Origin: Bacillus sp. DNRA2
GTDB taxonomy: Bacteria > Bacillota > Bacilli > Bacillales > Cytobacillaceae
Length of the DNA: 64,000 nt
Assembly (NCBI RefSeq): GCF_012843265.1
Contig: NZ_JABAIT010000001.1
Location: 372,001 to 436,000 of the forward strand
Direction: 5' to 3'
Below the pieces are notes generated by a model. The model was given only the letters and a program-made list of their open reading frames with translations. It did not search any database and was not told the DNA's origin. Shown here one piece after another: positions 47,370 through 56,960 of the stretch (its first letter is position 1; every line of letters starts with the position of its first letter). The translations under genes and the position numbers were made by a program.

Positions 47370-47870
47370 ATGCAGCTAACCAATCAAGAACTAGAGGTGC
47401 TTGAAATTCTGGAAAAGGATGATCGTATTTCCGCTTCTGATTTGGCGAAGATGGTCGGAGTTGAAATAGAAGAGGTTTTGGGTATCATTCAAAAGCTACA
47501 AGACGACAAAATTCTTGTTCGCCACACAGCAATTATCGATTGGGCAAAGGTAGAAGGCCATGAAGGTGTAACGGCGATGATTGACGTAAAGGTCACACCA
47601 AAACGTGGTGTCGGTTTTGATGAAATCGCTGAAAGAATTTATCGTTTTAAAGAGGTTAAATCCCTCTATTTAATGTCTGGAGCATATGATTTATCAGTGA
47701 TTATCGAAGGAAAATCAATGAATGATATCGCTCGGTTTGTATCACAGAAATTGTCCACATTGGATTCCGTTCTGTCAACTACGACCCATTTTATTTTAAA
47801 GAAATACAAGCATGATGGAACTATTTTTGAACAAACCGATGATGATAAACGGATCGTGGTGTCACCGTAA
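47370..47870 (+). CDS. yugG: Lrp/AsnC-family transcription regulator YugG
   Basis: 166-residue regulator. The N-terminal helix-turn-helix lies in DDRISASDLAKMVGVEIEEV, and the C-terminal half is the RAM/ACT-like ligand domain (YLMSGAYDLSVIIEGKSMNDI). Such proteins sense amino acids. Its stop overlaps the aminotransferase yugH start (TAATG), which suggests that it regulates yugH and senses its substrate or product. AAGGAGGG precedes the ATG. Confidence 0.93.
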   Translation: MQLTNQELEVLEILEKDDRISASDLAKMVGVEIEEVLGIIQKLQDDKILVRHTAIIDWAKVEGHEGVTAMIDVKVTPKRGVGFDEIAERIYRFKEVKSLYLMSGAYDLSVIIEGKSMNDIARFVSQKLSTLDSVLSTTTHFILKKYKHDGTIFEQTDDDKRIVVSP

Positions 47871-49051
47871 TGAAAAAGTCAAATTCTTATGTTGCGAAAA
47901 ACGTTGAAACCATGAAACCCTCCGGTATCCGCCGCTTTTTTGATTTAGCAGCGGGTATGGAAGGCGTTGTGTCACTGGGTGTTGGGGAACCAGACTTCGT
48001 TACGCCGTGGTCTGTTCGTGAAGCAGCCATTTTATCATTGGAAAAGGGCTTTACTTCCTATACAGCTAATGCTGGCTTGTTGGAGTTAAGACAGCTCATT
48101 TCCAAGTACATGAATGACCAGTTTCATGTAAAATATAATCCAAATTCGGAGATCGTTGTGACAGTTGGAGCGAGTCAAGCGATTGATATTGCTTTAAGGG
48201 CGATTCTTGATCCTGGTGATGAAGTGATCGTTGTTGAACCTTGCTTTGTTTCTTACGTTCCGCTTGTCGAACTAGCTGGTGGTAAAGCGGTTACCGTGCA
48301 AGCATTAAAGGAAAATGACTTCAAAATTCAAGCTGAACAGCTTGAACAAGTTGTTTCTTATAAAACCAAGGCATTATTTATTTGTTCTCCTAATAATCCA
48401 ACTGGGACGATGCTAAATCGTGACGATTTAAAGGAAATAGCTTTATTTGCTGAAAAGCATGATTTACTTGTGATTACCGATGAAATTTATGCTGAGCTTG
48501 TGTACGATGAAGAGTATACAAGTATCGCATCCATTTCTAATATGTGGGAACGGACGATTTTGATTTCAGGTTTCTCTAAGGGCTTTGCGATGACTGGATG
48601 GAGATTAGGTTTTGTTTGTGCTCCAGAGGAGATTTCGCAGGCAATGCTAAAAATTCATCAGTATGCGATGATGTGTGCCTCAACTATGGCACAATATGCG
48701 GCCATTGAAGCATTGAAAACAGGCGAATCTGATGTTATTGATATGAGAAAAAGCTATCGCCGTCGTCGTAATTATATTGTGCAATCCTTTAATGAGATGG
48801 GCTTAACCTGTCATATCCCGGGCGGAGCATTTTATGCTTTTCCTTCAATTGCTAGTACTGGTATGACATCAGAGGAGTTTGCTGAGAGATTGCTAATCGA
48901 GGAAAAGGTTGCGGTTGTTCCTGGAAACGTGTTTGGAGCAAGTGGTGAAGGCCATATTCGCTGTTCATACGCAACATCAATGGAACAGCTACAAGAAGCG
49001 ATGCTCAGAATAAATCGCTTTATTTCCAACAAGGTTCAGGTCAAAAACTAG
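47870..49051 (+). CDS. yugH: Class I/II aminotransferase YugH
   Basis: 393-residue fold-type I aminotransferase of the aspartate/aromatic group. The PLP lysine is Lys237 in ISGFSKGFAMTGWRLGF; other marks are SPNNPTGTML and VITDEIYAEL. The closest characterised types transaminate aspartate, aromatic amino acids or alanine; the substrate here is not fixed by sequence. It is translationally coupled to the Lrp-type yugG. The stop codon lies at a family B fragment. Confidence 0.92.
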   Translation: MKKSNSYVAKNVETMKPSGIRRFFDLAAGMEGVVSLGVGEPDFVTPWSVREAAILSLEKGFTSYTANAGLLELRQLISKYMNDQFHVKYNPNSEIVVTVGASQAIDIALRAILDPGDEVIVVEPCFVSYVPLVELAGGKAVTVQALKENDFKIQAEQLEQVVSYKTKALFICSPNNPTGTMLNRDDLKEIALFAEKHDLLVITDEIYAELVYDEEYTSIASISNMWERTILISGFSKGFAMTGWRLGFVCAPEEISQAMLKIHQYAMMCASTMAQYAAIEALKTGESDVIDMRKSYRRRRNYIVQSFNEMGLTCHIPGGAFYAFPSIASTGMTSEEFAERLLIEEKVAVVPGNVFGASGEGHIRCSYATSMEQLQEAMLRINRFISNKVQVKN

Positions 49052-49070
49052 AGCCGCTACCGCTTTTCGA
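49051..49070. repeat. Family B repeat, right-end fragment at the yugH stop
   Basis: GAGCCGCTACCGCTTTTCGA differs at one position from the right end of the full copy at 23695-23714. The first base is shared with the yugH stop codon. Confidence 0.55.
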
Positions 49071-49079
49071 ATAAAAAAA

Positions 49080-49106
49080 GAGGCTGACTCATCGGGAGTC
49101 TGCCTC
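49080..49106 (-). terminator. Terminator of the XRE gene (minus strand), between convergent genes
   Basis: GAGGC-T-GACTC (49080-49090) pairs with GAGTC-T-GCCTC (49096-49106). The A run before it on the plus strand becomes the T run of the minus-strand transcript. Confidence 0.8.
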
Positions 49107-49186
49107 AATCAAAAAGGGGGGAATACTAGAAAGCCTTATGGTATAAGGATTTCCGGTTTTTCCCTTTTTATTCATTCATTTTAAAA

Positions 49187-49543
49187 TTATTTCAAAATTT
49201 TCAAATCGCTAATAAATTTTTTAAGCATAGGCAAGTCTTCCTCTTCTACCTCTTTAGCCATTTTTAAAAAAGTTTTCGCCTTTATCGTGCCGACTTCCCG
49301 CACTAATTGCTCCAGTTCTTGGTCAATTCCATTTTTGTGTTGAAAATCTTGCGCAACTAACTCAGAGGCCGGGATATCTAACACGGTAGAGATATTCAAA
49401 ATGGTTTGTGTATCAGGTCGTTGCAGCCCCTTCTCGTACTTTTCGACCGTATTAGGACCAACGCGAATCTTTCGGGCGAATTCTTGCTGCGTCAAATTCA
49501 GCCTTTCTCTACCGAGCCGTATGTTCTGTCCAAGTGTTGACAT
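49187..49543 (-). CDS. XRE-family transcription regulator
   Basis: 118-residue regulator with an N-terminal helix-turn-helix of the Xre/Cro type at about residues 5-60 (NLTQQEFARKIRVGPNTVEKYE). The C-terminal half is helical and charged, probably for dimerisation, with no sensor domain that I know. AGAGGTGT precedes the ATG on the minus strand. It is divergent from yugI; an inverted repeat GTGATT-N9-AATCAC in the gap is a candidate operator. Confidence 0.88.
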   Translation of the reverse strand: MSTLGQNIRLGRERLNLTQQEFARKIRVGPNTVEKYEKGLQRPDTQTILNISTVLDIPASELVAQDFQHKNGIDQELEQLVREVGTIKAKTFLKMAKEVEEEDLPMLKKFISDLKILK

Positions 49544-49670
49544 TTATCACACCTCTTATAATCATTTTGAATTTAATAATATTGTACCAAACAACTGTAT
49601 TTGAAAGCGTGAACATTTCGTTAAAATTTTTAAATTATTAAAAAAATCTGAAAATAACTCACTTGACATA

Positions 49671-49691
49671 GTGATTTTCGGCAATAATCAC
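49671..49691. promoter_or_regulatory. Inverted repeat in the XRE-yugI divergent gap
   Basis: GTGATT (49671-49676) and AATCAC (49686-49691) are perfectly complementary, 9 bp apart. It lies 13 bp upstream of the yugI -35 and 128 bp from the XRE start, so it could bind a dimeric regulator such as the XRE protein. Confidence 0.4.
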
Positions 49692-49703
49692 GTATTTGCT
49701 GTT

Positions 49704-49732
49704 TTGATAAGTTCCCTTCAATGTGGTATAAT
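49704..49732 (+). promoter_or_regulatory. SigmaA-type promoter of yugI
   Basis: TTGATA (49704-49709), 17 bp, TATAAT (49727-49732) with an extended -10 TGG. About 45 bp of leader precede the yugI start. Confidence 0.8.
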
Positions 49733-49785
49733 TTTTTATTGCGTATAATTGGGATAAAAATAAATATAAATTTAGGAGTGTTTCT

Positions 49786-50199
49786 ATGTCAGAAACTATT
49801 GAAATTGGAAGTGTTGTAACCGGTAAAGTTACCGGGATTCAACCGTATGGTGCCTTTGTTGCACTAGATGAAAATACTCAAGGACTTGTTCATATTTCCG
49901 AAATCACACACGGATATGTGAAAAATATTAATGATTATATTAAAGTAGGTGACGAAGTAAACGTGAAGGTCCTTTCAGTCGATAAGTCGGCTGGAAAAAT
50001 TGGTTTGTCGATTCGGGCAACGGAAGCTGCACCGGTAGAACAAGGTGAACAAGCAAAACCGAAGAAACCAAAAAAACGCCCAATCACTAATGTCAATTTC
50101 CCAAGTGAAGGCGAAATTACTGAAGGCTTTAACACGTTAAAAGAAAAGCTTACTGAATGGATTGACCAATCACAACGGGAAGACTTAATCAAAAAATAG
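49786..50199 (+). CDS. yugI: S1-domain general stress protein YugI (GSP13 type)
   Basis: 137-residue RNA-binding protein with one S1 domain at about residues 5-75 (GSVVTGKVTGIQPYGAFVAL, GLVHISEI), a basic Lys/Pro-rich linker (KPKKPKKRP) and a C-terminal helix. B. subtilis YugI/GSP13 associates with the ribosome and is induced by stress. TAGGAGTG precedes the ATG. The promoter is close to consensus, so high expression is likely. Confidence 0.93.
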   Translation: MSETIEIGSVVTGKVTGIQPYGAFVALDENTQGLVHISEITHGYVKNINDYIKVGDEVNVKVLSVDKSAGKIGLSIRATEAAPVEQGEQAKPKKPKKRPITNVNFPSEGEITEGFNTLKEKLTEWIDQSQREDLIKK

Positions 50200-50236
50200 T
50201 TTCGTTATCAAGTTAATTATATAATTGTCCGGATAT

Positions 50237-50306
50237 AAAAGAGCTAACTTCTACCAGTCTAAATAGGTGAATAACCTATAAACTAGGTAGAAATTGGCTC
50301 TTTTTT
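50237..50306 (+). terminator. Branched terminator after yugI
   Basis: AAAAGAGC (50237-50244) pairs with GCTCTTTT (50297-50304) and TTCTACC (50249-50255) with GGTAGAA (50286-50292); TAGGT/ACCTA forms an inner hairpin. A T run follows. Confidence 0.85.
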
Positions 50307-50359
50307 CTGTTTACAGTCATAATAGAAATAGCTATGTACTTAAATGAGGAGGAAAATGT

Positions 50360-51550
50360 ATGACGAATTCAAAGCAGATAATTGACCAAACTCAACGCTA
50401 TGGCGCAAACAATTATCATCCCCTACCAATCGTCATTTCCGCGGCGGAAGGAGTCTGGGTAACTGACCCGGAAGGTAATCAATATATGGACATGTTAAGT
50501 GCCTATTCTGCTGTTAATCAAGGTCATCGTCATCCGAAAATTGTGCAAGCGTTAAAGGATCAGGCAGATCGTGTTACTCTAACATCTAGGGCATTCCATA
50601 ATGATAAGCTTGGTCCATGGTACGAAAAAATCTGTAAGTTAACGAATAAAGATATGGCGTTACCGATGAACACCGGGGCAGAAGCTGTGGAAACAGCTGT
50701 CAAAGCAGCAAGACGCTGGGCTTATGATGTGAAAGGTGTTGCCAATGATTGTGCCGAGATTATTGCGTGCAATGGTAATTTTCACGGCCGAACGATGACA
50801 GCTGTTTCGCTCTCATCAGAACCTGAATATAAGCGTGGCTTTGGTCCACTCCTTCCTGGTTTAAAACTAGTTCCATATGGTGATATCGAAGCTTTAAAAC
50901 AAGCGATTACACCAAATACCGCTGCATTTTTAGTTGAACCCATTCAGGGTGAAGCGGGCATTGTGATACCCCCAAAGGGATTCCTAAAGCAGGCGTATGA
51001 GCTTTGTAAAACAAATAATGTGTTATTTATTGCTGATGAGATTCAAGTCGGTTTAGGGCGGACTGGGAAAATGTTCGCCTGTGAGTGGGATGGTATTGAA
51101 CCGGATATTTACATTTTAGGAAAAGCAATTGGAGGCGGTGTATTCCCAATTTCTTGTATAACAGCTAACAAAGATATATTGGGCGTATTTAATCCAGGTT
51201 CACACGGATCAACCTTTGGCGGTAACCCACTTGCCTGTGCTGTTTCCATTGCAGCGCTTGAAGTAATCGAAGAAGAACAACTAGCAGATCGATCATTAAA
51301 GCTCGGTGAATACTTTTTAAGTAAATTAACGGAAATCCAATCACCACTTTTAAAACAGATTCGGGGACGCGGATTGTTTATCGGGGTAGAACTGAATTCA
51401 CCAGCAAGGAAATATTGCGAGGCGTTAAAGGGTGAAGGGTTGCTTTGCAAGGAAACCCATGATACAGTCATTCGCTTTGCACCGCCGCTAATCATTACCA
51501 AGGAAGAATTGGATTGGGCGATTGCGCGGATTAAAAAAGTATTAACCTAG
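50360..51550 (+). CDS. rocD: Ornithine aminotransferase
   Basis: 396-residue class III aminotransferase that converts ornithine and 2-oxoglutarate to glutamate semialdehyde and glutamate, linking arginine and proline metabolism. The PLP lysine is Lys255 in [24 protein letters not shown] and [13 protein letters not shown] are typical. The length and the start [11 protein letters not shown] fit RocD closely. GAGGAGG precedes the ATG. In B. subtilis rocD lies with rocEF elsewhere, so its position here is an insertion. Confidence 0.96.
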   Translation: MTNSKQIIDQTQRYGANNYHPLPIVISAAEGVWVTDPEGNQYMDMLSAYSAVNQGHRHPKIVQALKDQADRVTLTSRAFHNDKLGPWYEKICKLTNKDMALPMNTGAEAVETAVKAARRWAYDVKGVANDCAEIIACNGNFHGRTMTAVSLSSEPEYKRGFGPLLPGLKLVPYGDIEALKQAITPNTAAFLVEPIQGEAGIVIPPKGFLKQAYELCKTNNVLFIADEIQVGLGRTGKMFACEWDGIEPDIYILGKAIGGGVFPISCITANKDILGVFNPGSHGSTFGGNPLACAVSIAALEVIEEEQLADRSLKLGEYFLSKLTEIQSPLLKQIRGRGLFIGVELNSPARKYCEALKGEGLLCKETHDTVIRFAPPLIITKEELDWAIARIKKVLT

Positions 51551-51660
51551 TTGAACTTTGCTGAAGGTAAATCATTAAACAAATCGAATCAATAATCTTA
51601 TATGCCATGCAAGTCTAAGCAGAAAATAGTTCATAATAACATACGAGGATGGTGAAAGTA

Positions 51661-52824
51661 TTGGATAATTTTTCATTCTTCAATCCAACCAAGCTAATCT
51701 TTGGGCAGGGTCAGCTTAACCAATTATCAGTAGAAATACCGCGCTTTGGTAGCAAGGTTTTGTTAGTATACGGTGGTGGCAGTATCAAAAAAAGTGGACT
51801 TTATGATCAAACGATTGCAATTTTAGAGAAAATCGGGGCTACCGTTTTTGAGCTTAGTGGCGTTGAACCAAATCCGAGGATTACGACTGTCACTAAAGGC
51901 GTTGAAATATGCAAAAACGAAGGAATTGAATTCCTACTTGCAGTCGGTGGTGGTAGTGTCATTGACTGCACAAAAGCGATTGCCGCAGGAGCTAAATATG
52001 ATGGCGATGCTTGGGATATTGTAACGAAGAAAGCACAAGTTACCGAAGCATTGCCATTTGGAACCGTGCTAACACTAGCTGCAACTGGTTCGGAAATGAA
52101 TGGTACTTCCGTCATTACCAATTGGGAAACGCAAGAGAAATATGGCTGGGGTAGTCCATTCACCTATCCGAAATTCTCGATCTTAGACCCAGTTCATACC
52201 TATACTGTTCCGAAAAATCAAACCATATATGGGATTGTTGATATGATGTCCCATGTCTTTGAGCATTACTTTCATTTAACCGAAGAAACACATTTTCAAG
52301 ATCGGATGTGCGAATCACTTTTGGTTACGGTTATGGAAACTGCACCTAAGCTGTTAGCAAATCTTGAAAGCTACGAGCATCGTGCTACGATATTATACTG
52401 CGGTACCATGGCGTTAAACGGAATGTTGAATATGGGCTACCGTGGAGATTGGGCAACACATAATCTTGAGCATGCGGTGTCGGCAGTATATGATATTCCC
52501 CATGGCGGAGGATTGGCGATATTGTTCCCAAATTGGATGAAGCATTCACTCTCAGTGAAACCAGAACGCTTTGCCCAGCTTGCCGAGCGGGTATTCGGAA
52601 TCGATCCGAGCGGAAAATCTACTGAAGAAATTGCTATTCTTGGAATAGAAAAGCTCCGCGAATTTTGGAAAAGCATCGGTGCACCAGCTCGATTAGCCGA
52701 TTATGATATCGATGACAGTAAGCTAGAACTGATGGCAGACCGGGCGATGGCTAATGGCGAATTTGGCAACTTCAAAAGGCTAAATCGTGAGGATGTTTTG
52801 ACAATTTATCGTGCCTCTCTGTAA
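51661..52824 (+). CDS. yugJ: Iron-containing alcohol dehydrogenase YugJ (butanol dehydrogenase type)
   Basis: 387-residue group III alcohol dehydrogenase, NADH- or NADPH-dependent, of the BDH/YqhD type. The nucleotide region has [18 protein letters not shown], and metal ligands are in the stretch [13 protein letters not shown] and in [22 protein letters not shown] 51649 lies too close to GAGG; TTG 51661, after GGATGGTGA, gives the expected N-terminus [14 protein letters not shown] and length, so I start there. It probably reduces aldehydes under fermentation or stress. Confidence 0.94.
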   Translation: MDNFSFFNPTKLIFGQGQLNQLSVEIPRFGSKVLLVYGGGSIKKSGLYDQTIAILEKIGATVFELSGVEPNPRITTVTKGVEICKNEGIEFLLAVGGGSVIDCTKAIAAGAKYDGDAWDIVTKKAQVTEALPFGTVLTLAATGSEMNGTSVITNWETQEKYGWGSPFTYPKFSILDPVHTYTVPKNQTIYGIVDMMSHVFEHYFHLTEETHFQDRMCESLLVTVMETAPKLLANLESYEHRATILYCGTMALNGMLNMGYRGDWATHNLEHAVSAVYDIPHGGGLAILFPNWMKHSLSVKPERFAQLAERVFGIDPSGKSTEEIAILGIEKLREFWKSIGAPARLADYDIDDSKLELMADRAMANGEFGNFKRLNREDVLTIYRASL

Positions 52825-52889
52825 AATTTGACAACGGTCATGTAGAAAAATTTTTGTTCCTGTAGAATAATGTAAAAATGTTTTCACAT

Positions 52890-52903
52890 TGGAAACGCTT
52901 TAA
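52890..52903 (+). promoter_or_regulatory. Possible cre (CcpA) site upstream of pgi
   Basis: TGGAAACGCTTTAA matches the cre consensus TGWAARCGYTWNCW at 12 of 14 positions. It lies 77 bp before pgi, a gene of central carbon metabolism. Confidence 0.35.
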
Positions 52904-52979
52904 ATAATGCGGGTATATTGATTATCGCCACATCATTCGATAAAGTGTAAAGGAATACACAGAAAACGGAGGATCATAC

Positions 52980-54329
52980 ATGACACATGTTCGTTTTGAT
53001 TACTCAAAAGCTCTCCAATTTTTTGGTGAGCATGAGGTTACATACTTACGAGATTTCGTAAAGCTTGCCCATCATTCTCTTCATGAACAAACTGGAGCTG
53101 GCAATGACTTTTTAGGGTGGATTGACCTTCCGGTTAACTATGATAAAGAAGAGTTTGCGCGGATCCAAAAGTCTGCTGAGAAAATTAAGCAAGATTCCGA
53201 TGTGCTTTTGGTCATTGGTATTGGTGGATCATACTTAGGTGCCAGAGCAGCAATTGAAATGCTTAAGCACAGTTTTTACAATGCTCTTCCTAAAGAGAAA
53301 CGCAAAACTCCACAAATAATTTTTGTTGGTAATAACATAAGTTCAACCTATATGCACGACGTGATGGACCTGCTTGAAGGTAAGGATTTCTCCATTAACG
53401 TGATTTCTAAATCTGGCACAACAACAGAGCCTGCGATTGCTTTTCGGATTTTCCGCAAGCTGCTTGAAGAAAAATACGGCGTTGAAGGTGCCCGAGGTCG
53501 AATTTACGCAACAACTGATAAAGCTAGAGGCGCCCTTAAGACGCTTGCAACTGAAGAAGGCTTTGAAACATTTGTGATTCCTGACGATGTTGGTGGACGT
53601 TATTCAGTTCTAACCGCTGTTGGTTTACTGCCAATCGCAGCAAGCGGCGCTGATATTGAAGCGATGATGCAGGGAGCAGCACAGGCACGTGAGGATTTTG
53701 GAAAATCAGAATTGGAAGAGAATCCTGCCTACCAATACGCAGCTGTTCGTCATGTTTTATACAATAAAGGTAAAACAATCGAAATGCTGATTAACTATGA
53801 ACCAGGCCTTCAGTATTTTTCTGAGTGGTGGAAGCAATTATTCGGTGAGAGTGAAGGAAAGGACCAAAAGGGAATTTTCCCAGCATCTGCGAACTTCTCA
53901 ACTGACCTCCACTCATTAGGTCAATACGTTCAAGAAGGTCGTCGTGACTTGTTTGAAACGATTGTCAAAGTGGACAAGCCACGCCATGAATTATCGATTG
54001 AGGAAGCTGCAAATGATTTAGATGGCTTAAACTATTTAGCTGGACAAACGGTTGATTTCGTTAACAACAAGGCGTTTGAGGGCACGATGCTCGCTCATAC
54101 GGATGGCGGTGTACCGAACCTTATCGTGTCAATTCCGACTATGGATGAGTATACATTTGGTTATTTAGCTTATTTCTTTGAAAAAGCATGTGCGCTAAGT
54201 GGCTATCTGTTAGGTGTAAATCCTTTCGATCAGCCTGGAGTGGAAGCTTACAAAGTAAATATGTTTGCACTTCTTGGCAAGCCTGGTTTTGAAGAAAAGA
54301 AAGCAGAGCTTGAAAAACGTTTAAAATAA
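52980..54329 (+). CDS. pgi: Glucose-6-phosphate isomerase
   Basis: 449-residue glycolytic enzyme that interconverts glucose 6-phosphate and fructose 6-phosphate. Conserved parts are [28 protein letters not shown], the [14 protein letters not shown] region with the catalytic Arg, and [13 protein letters not shown] near the C-terminus. The short bacterial form is the usual one in Bacillus. GGAGG at 52967-52971 fits the ATG. A terminator follows. Confidence 0.98.
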   Translation: MTHVRFDYSKALQFFGEHEVTYLRDFVKLAHHSLHEQTGAGNDFLGWIDLPVNYDKEEFARIQKSAEKIKQDSDVLLVIGIGGSYLGARAAIEMLKHSFYNALPKEKRKTPQIIFVGNNISSTYMHDVMDLLEGKDFSINVISKSGTTTEPAIAFRIFRKLLEEKYGVEGARGRIYATTDKARGALKTLATEEGFETFVIPDDVGGRYSVLTAVGLLPIAASGADIEAMMQGAAQAREDFGKSELEENPAYQYAAVRHVLYNKGKTIEMLINYEPGLQYFSEWWKQLFGESEGKDQKGIFPASANFSTDLHSLGQYVQEGRRDLFETIVKVDKPRHELSIEEAANDLDGLNYLAGQTVDFVNNKAFEGTMLAHTDGGVPNLIVSIPTMDEYTFGYLAYFFEKACALSGYLLGVNPFDQPGVEAYKVNMFALLGKPGFEEKKAELEKRLK

Positions 54330-54344
54330 ATTAACTTAATAAAA

Positions 54345-54379
54345 ATAACCTGGAGAAATTGCTCCGGGTTATTTTTTTG
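54345..54379 (+). terminator. Terminator after pgi
   Basis: AAATAACC-T-GGAG pairs with CTCC-G-GGTTATTT, followed by T residues. Confidence 0.88.
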
Positions 54380-54427
54380 CGATTTTAGGAAAACTAACAA
54401 AAAACAAGCGAAAGGGCGGTAAGGAAC

Positions 54428-54829
54428 ATGATTGAAATTCCTTCACAGTTAGAGGGCAGACACTTTGATTTATACAGATTAGAGCAAATCCTAAAGCCGA
54501 TGGGCTACACAATTGGTGGTAATTGGGATTATGACCACGGAGCATTTGATTACAAAATGAATGGAAATGGCAGTTATTTATTTTTGCGCCTCCCATTTAC
54601 AGCGGTCGATGGTCAACTTGATTCGCGTAATTGTAAGGTTGAGTTAGGACGACCGTATCTGTTAAATCATGTCTATCAAGACGGTTTGGACGATCATGCT
54701 CATGTCGACAATAGCTCAGCAGCTTTCAATCAATTTCAGGAGCCGGTTGATGAGGATGGCGAGATTCCAGCGAATATTCAAGATGTCGGTAAAACAATCG
54801 TGCAAAACCTGGAAACGGTCCTTAAATAA
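54428..54829 (+). CDS. yugN: YugN-family protein
   Basis: 133-residue cytosolic protein of the YugN-like family, function unknown. Recognisable segments are [19 protein letters not shown] and [15 protein letters not shown], and it has an acidic C-terminal part. AAGGGCGGTAAGG precedes the ATG. Its last 8 bp overlap the end of the convergent yugO. The order pgi-yugN-yugO is as in B. subtilis. Confidence 0.9.
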   Translation: MIEIPSQLEGRHFDLYRLEQILKPMGYTIGGNWDYDHGAFDYKMNGNGSYLFLRLPFTAVDGQLDSRNCKVELGRPYLLNHVYQDGLDDHAHVDNSSAAFNQFQEPVDEDGEIPANIQDVGKTIVQNLETVLK

Positions 54830-55823
54830 TTAACGCTTCACTAATAATGAGTAAATGGTCTTCCTTTTGCAGTTGAAAATCGTGCGGAGGATTAATATAC
54901 GTATCCTCCCCTCTTATCACGCCAATCACAATTTTATTATGAAAAAAGACATCCTTACTTGCCTCTGTAAAACTAGTTCCGATTAATTCATCCGTAATCT
55001 GGATGCTCTCAAGCCAATTGTCACGAATATTGATTAGTTTTTTTAAGGAAACGGCAATGGCCGGTGAAAAAATGCTTTTGAGCATAACCGAGCTTAGAAG
55101 CATATTAGCCTGAATGATTTTATCCGCACCTGCTCGCCTGGCATTTGAAACTTGGTCCGTCGTAAGGATTTCAGCAATGCATTTTACAGCGGGATTAATG
55201 CCTTTAATTGCTAGCAGAGTTAGGATCGTATGCATATCAGCCTGCAGCTCATCTTTATTTTGATCAGCAGTAATGACCACCCCAATGGACTCAGCTACAT
55301 TTGCCTGAAATAGAGTGTCATCTGAGTTCGGCCTTCCTTTGATAAAATGGACATTATCAAGCTTTCGCGGCCGTGCCTCCAATGTCTCATCAATCAGGAC
55401 GATTTCCGCATTAGCAGTTTGTTTTGAAATGGATGAAATGACATCCCGCGAACGCTCATTCCAACCGATAATAATTAAATGCCCCATCCCTTTATAAACC
55501 CGCTTTCCTTCTAAAAATTCATTATGGCGTGTGACCGCTTCAGTTGTCAGATTGGCAAAATAGATCGTCAAAAGGCTTGCTCCGATAAAAATTAACAGCA
55601 TGCCAAGAATTCGGCCTGGAACTGTTTTGGGTATGTAATCTCCAAAGCCAACTGTTGACGCGGTAACAATTGCCCACCATATTCCGTCAAAAATGGATGG
55701 GAAATTCTCTGGCTCAATTAGATGAATCATCACGCCAAATAAAAACATAGTGATGCAGGCGATTAAAAAAAATCGCAGTACCAATGGCAGCTTCCGAAAC
55801 TGCACATATAACAGCTTCCCCAT
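54822..55823 (-). CDS. yugO: Potassium channel with RCK domain YugO
   Basis: 333-residue membrane protein. Two membrane segments (about 14-36 and 70-95) flank the pore with selectivity filter Thr57-Val-Gly-Phe-Gly-Asp62. The cytosolic part is an RCK/TrkA-N domain ([15 protein letters not shown]) followed by a TrkA-C domain to the end. B. subtilis YugO conducts potassium and has a role in biofilm signalling. The B. subtilis gene has the small mstX in front of it; I see no such gene here. It overlaps yugN by 8 bp at the 3' end. Confidence 0.94.
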   Translation of the reverse strand: MGKLLYVQFRKLPLVLRFFLIACITMFLFGVMIHLIEPENFPSIFDGIWWAIVTASTVGFGDYIPKTVPGRILGMLLIFIGASLLTIYFANLTTEAVTRHNEFLEGKRVYKGMGHLIIIGWNERSRDVISSISKQTANAEIVLIDETLEARPRKLDNVHFIKGRPNSDDTLFQANVAESIGVVITADQNKDELQADMHTILTLLAIKGINPAVKCIAEILTTDQVSNARRAGADKIIQANMLLSSVMLKSIFSPAIAVSLKKLINIRDNWLESIQITDELIGTSFTEASKDVFFHNKIVIGVIRGEDTYINPPHDFQLQKEDHLLIISEALII

Positions 55824-55902
55824 TCATCCACCTCAATTAAATCAATCTATTTTTCAGTATGACCGAAATGAAGCGGCAAAAATCGGAAATGATAGATAAT
55901 TC

Positions 55903-55931
55903 TTTACACTGATAGATATAAGGGCTATGAT
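55903..55931 (+). promoter_or_regulatory. SigmaA-type promoter of the thi leader
   Basis: TTTACA (55903-55908), 17 bp, TATGAT (55926-55931), 25 bp ahead of the TPP aptamer. Confidence 0.65.
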
Positions 55932-55955
55932 TATTTGTGATAAAAATAATACTTA

Positions 55956-56116
55956 ACTACTAGGGGTGCCCAGAAAAGGGCTGAGAGGAAAACGATGTTC
56001 GTTTTTAAACCCTTTGGACCTGATCTGGGTGATGCCAGCGGAGGAAAGTAGTGTGAAATTTTCTAGTTGATTTTCACTTACTAAAGCCAGGTTCAGAAGC
56101 GAATCTGGCTTTTTAA
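55956..56116 (+). ncRNA. TPP (THI-box) riboswitch with terminator
   Basis: P1 pairs ACTAC (55956-55960) with GTAGT (56048-56052). Conserved elements are AGGGGTGCCC, GGGCTGAGAGG, ACCCTTTGGACCTGATCTGG and the GATGCCAGCG-GAGGAAAGTAG 3' part. The expression platform has a hairpin (GTGAAA with TTTTCAC) and a terminator AAAGCCAGGTTC (56083-56094) with GAATCTGGCTTT (56101-56112). TPP binding should stop transcription before thiM. Confidence 0.96.
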
Positions 56117-56137
56117 TATGGGAGGAGATACATAAGT

Positions 56138-56947
56138 ATGAATGCGGAAAAATTAGCTTTATTACTGCAGAGAGTTAGAGATGAAAATCCTTTGGTGCAC
56201 AATATTACAAATGTCGTGGTGACTAATTTTACAGCGAATGGTTTGCTTGCGCTTGGTGCGTCTCCGGTCATGGCTGATAGTCGAAAGGAAGTCAGCGACA
56301 TGGTGAAAATCGCTAAAGCCCTCGTGATAAATATTGGCACGCTTAATGAGCGGACTGTTGAGGCGATGCACCTTGCCGGGAAAGCTGCAAATCAGCTGAA
56401 AATTCCTGTTTTGTTAGACCCAGTCGGAGCTGGTGCGACCCCGTTTCGAACAGAAACAGCGCAAAGCTTAATTAGTGAAATTCAATTTACAGCCATTAGA
56501 GGGAATGCGGCTGAAATTGCCAACGTTGCCGGGGAAAATTGGACTGTCAAAGGCGTTGATGCTGGTGATAACGAAGGGGATGTAAGTGAGCTTGTTAAGA
56601 AAACGGCACAAAGGCTCCAAACGATCATCATCGCAACTGGTAAGGAGGACATTGTGACGGATGGTGAGACGACCTTTTCTATCAGCAATGGACACCCATT
56701 ATTAACGAAAGTAACCGGAACCGGATGTTTATTAACCTCTGTTATCGGGGCTTTTGTTGCAGTTGCTGAAAATATGATTGAGGCGTGTGCGGCGGCATTA
56801 ACAGTGTACGGAATTGCCGCAGAACTTGCCGCATTGAAAACAGCTAATCAGGGACCAGGCAGTTTTCAAATTGAATTTTTGAATCAGTTAGACAAAATCT
56901 CAAAATATGAAATCTTAGAGTTTAGTAAAATCGAAAAAATTTCGTAA
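56138..56947 (+). CDS. thiM: Hydroxyethylthiazole kinase
   Basis: 269-residue kinase that phosphorylates hydroxyethylthiazole, the salvage route to the thiazole half of thiamin. Marks are [23 protein letters not shown] at the N-terminus, [13 protein letters not shown] and the ATP-site region [15 protein letters not shown] with the conserved Cys. GGGAGGAGAT precedes the ATG. It is the first of thiM-thiD-thiE under the TPP riboswitch, with 13 bp to thiD. Confidence 0.97.
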   Translation: MNAEKLALLLQRVRDENPLVHNITNVVVTNFTANGLLALGASPVMADSRKEVSDMVKIAKALVINIGTLNERTVEAMHLAGKAANQLKIPVLLDPVGAGATPFRTETAQSLISEIQFTAIRGNAAEIANVAGENWTVKGVDAGDNEGDVSELVKKTAQRLQTIIIATGKEDIVTDGETTFSISNGHPLLTKVTGTGCLLTSVIGAFVAVAENMIEACAAALTVYGIAAELAALKTANQGPGSFQIEFLNQLDKISKYEILEFSKIEKIS

Positions 56948-56960
56948 GGTGGGGGAATAA

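Noticed and set aside
55824-55955. mstX (mistic) upstream of yugO
   Set aside because: No short acidic helical reading frame with a ribosome site exists in the gap.
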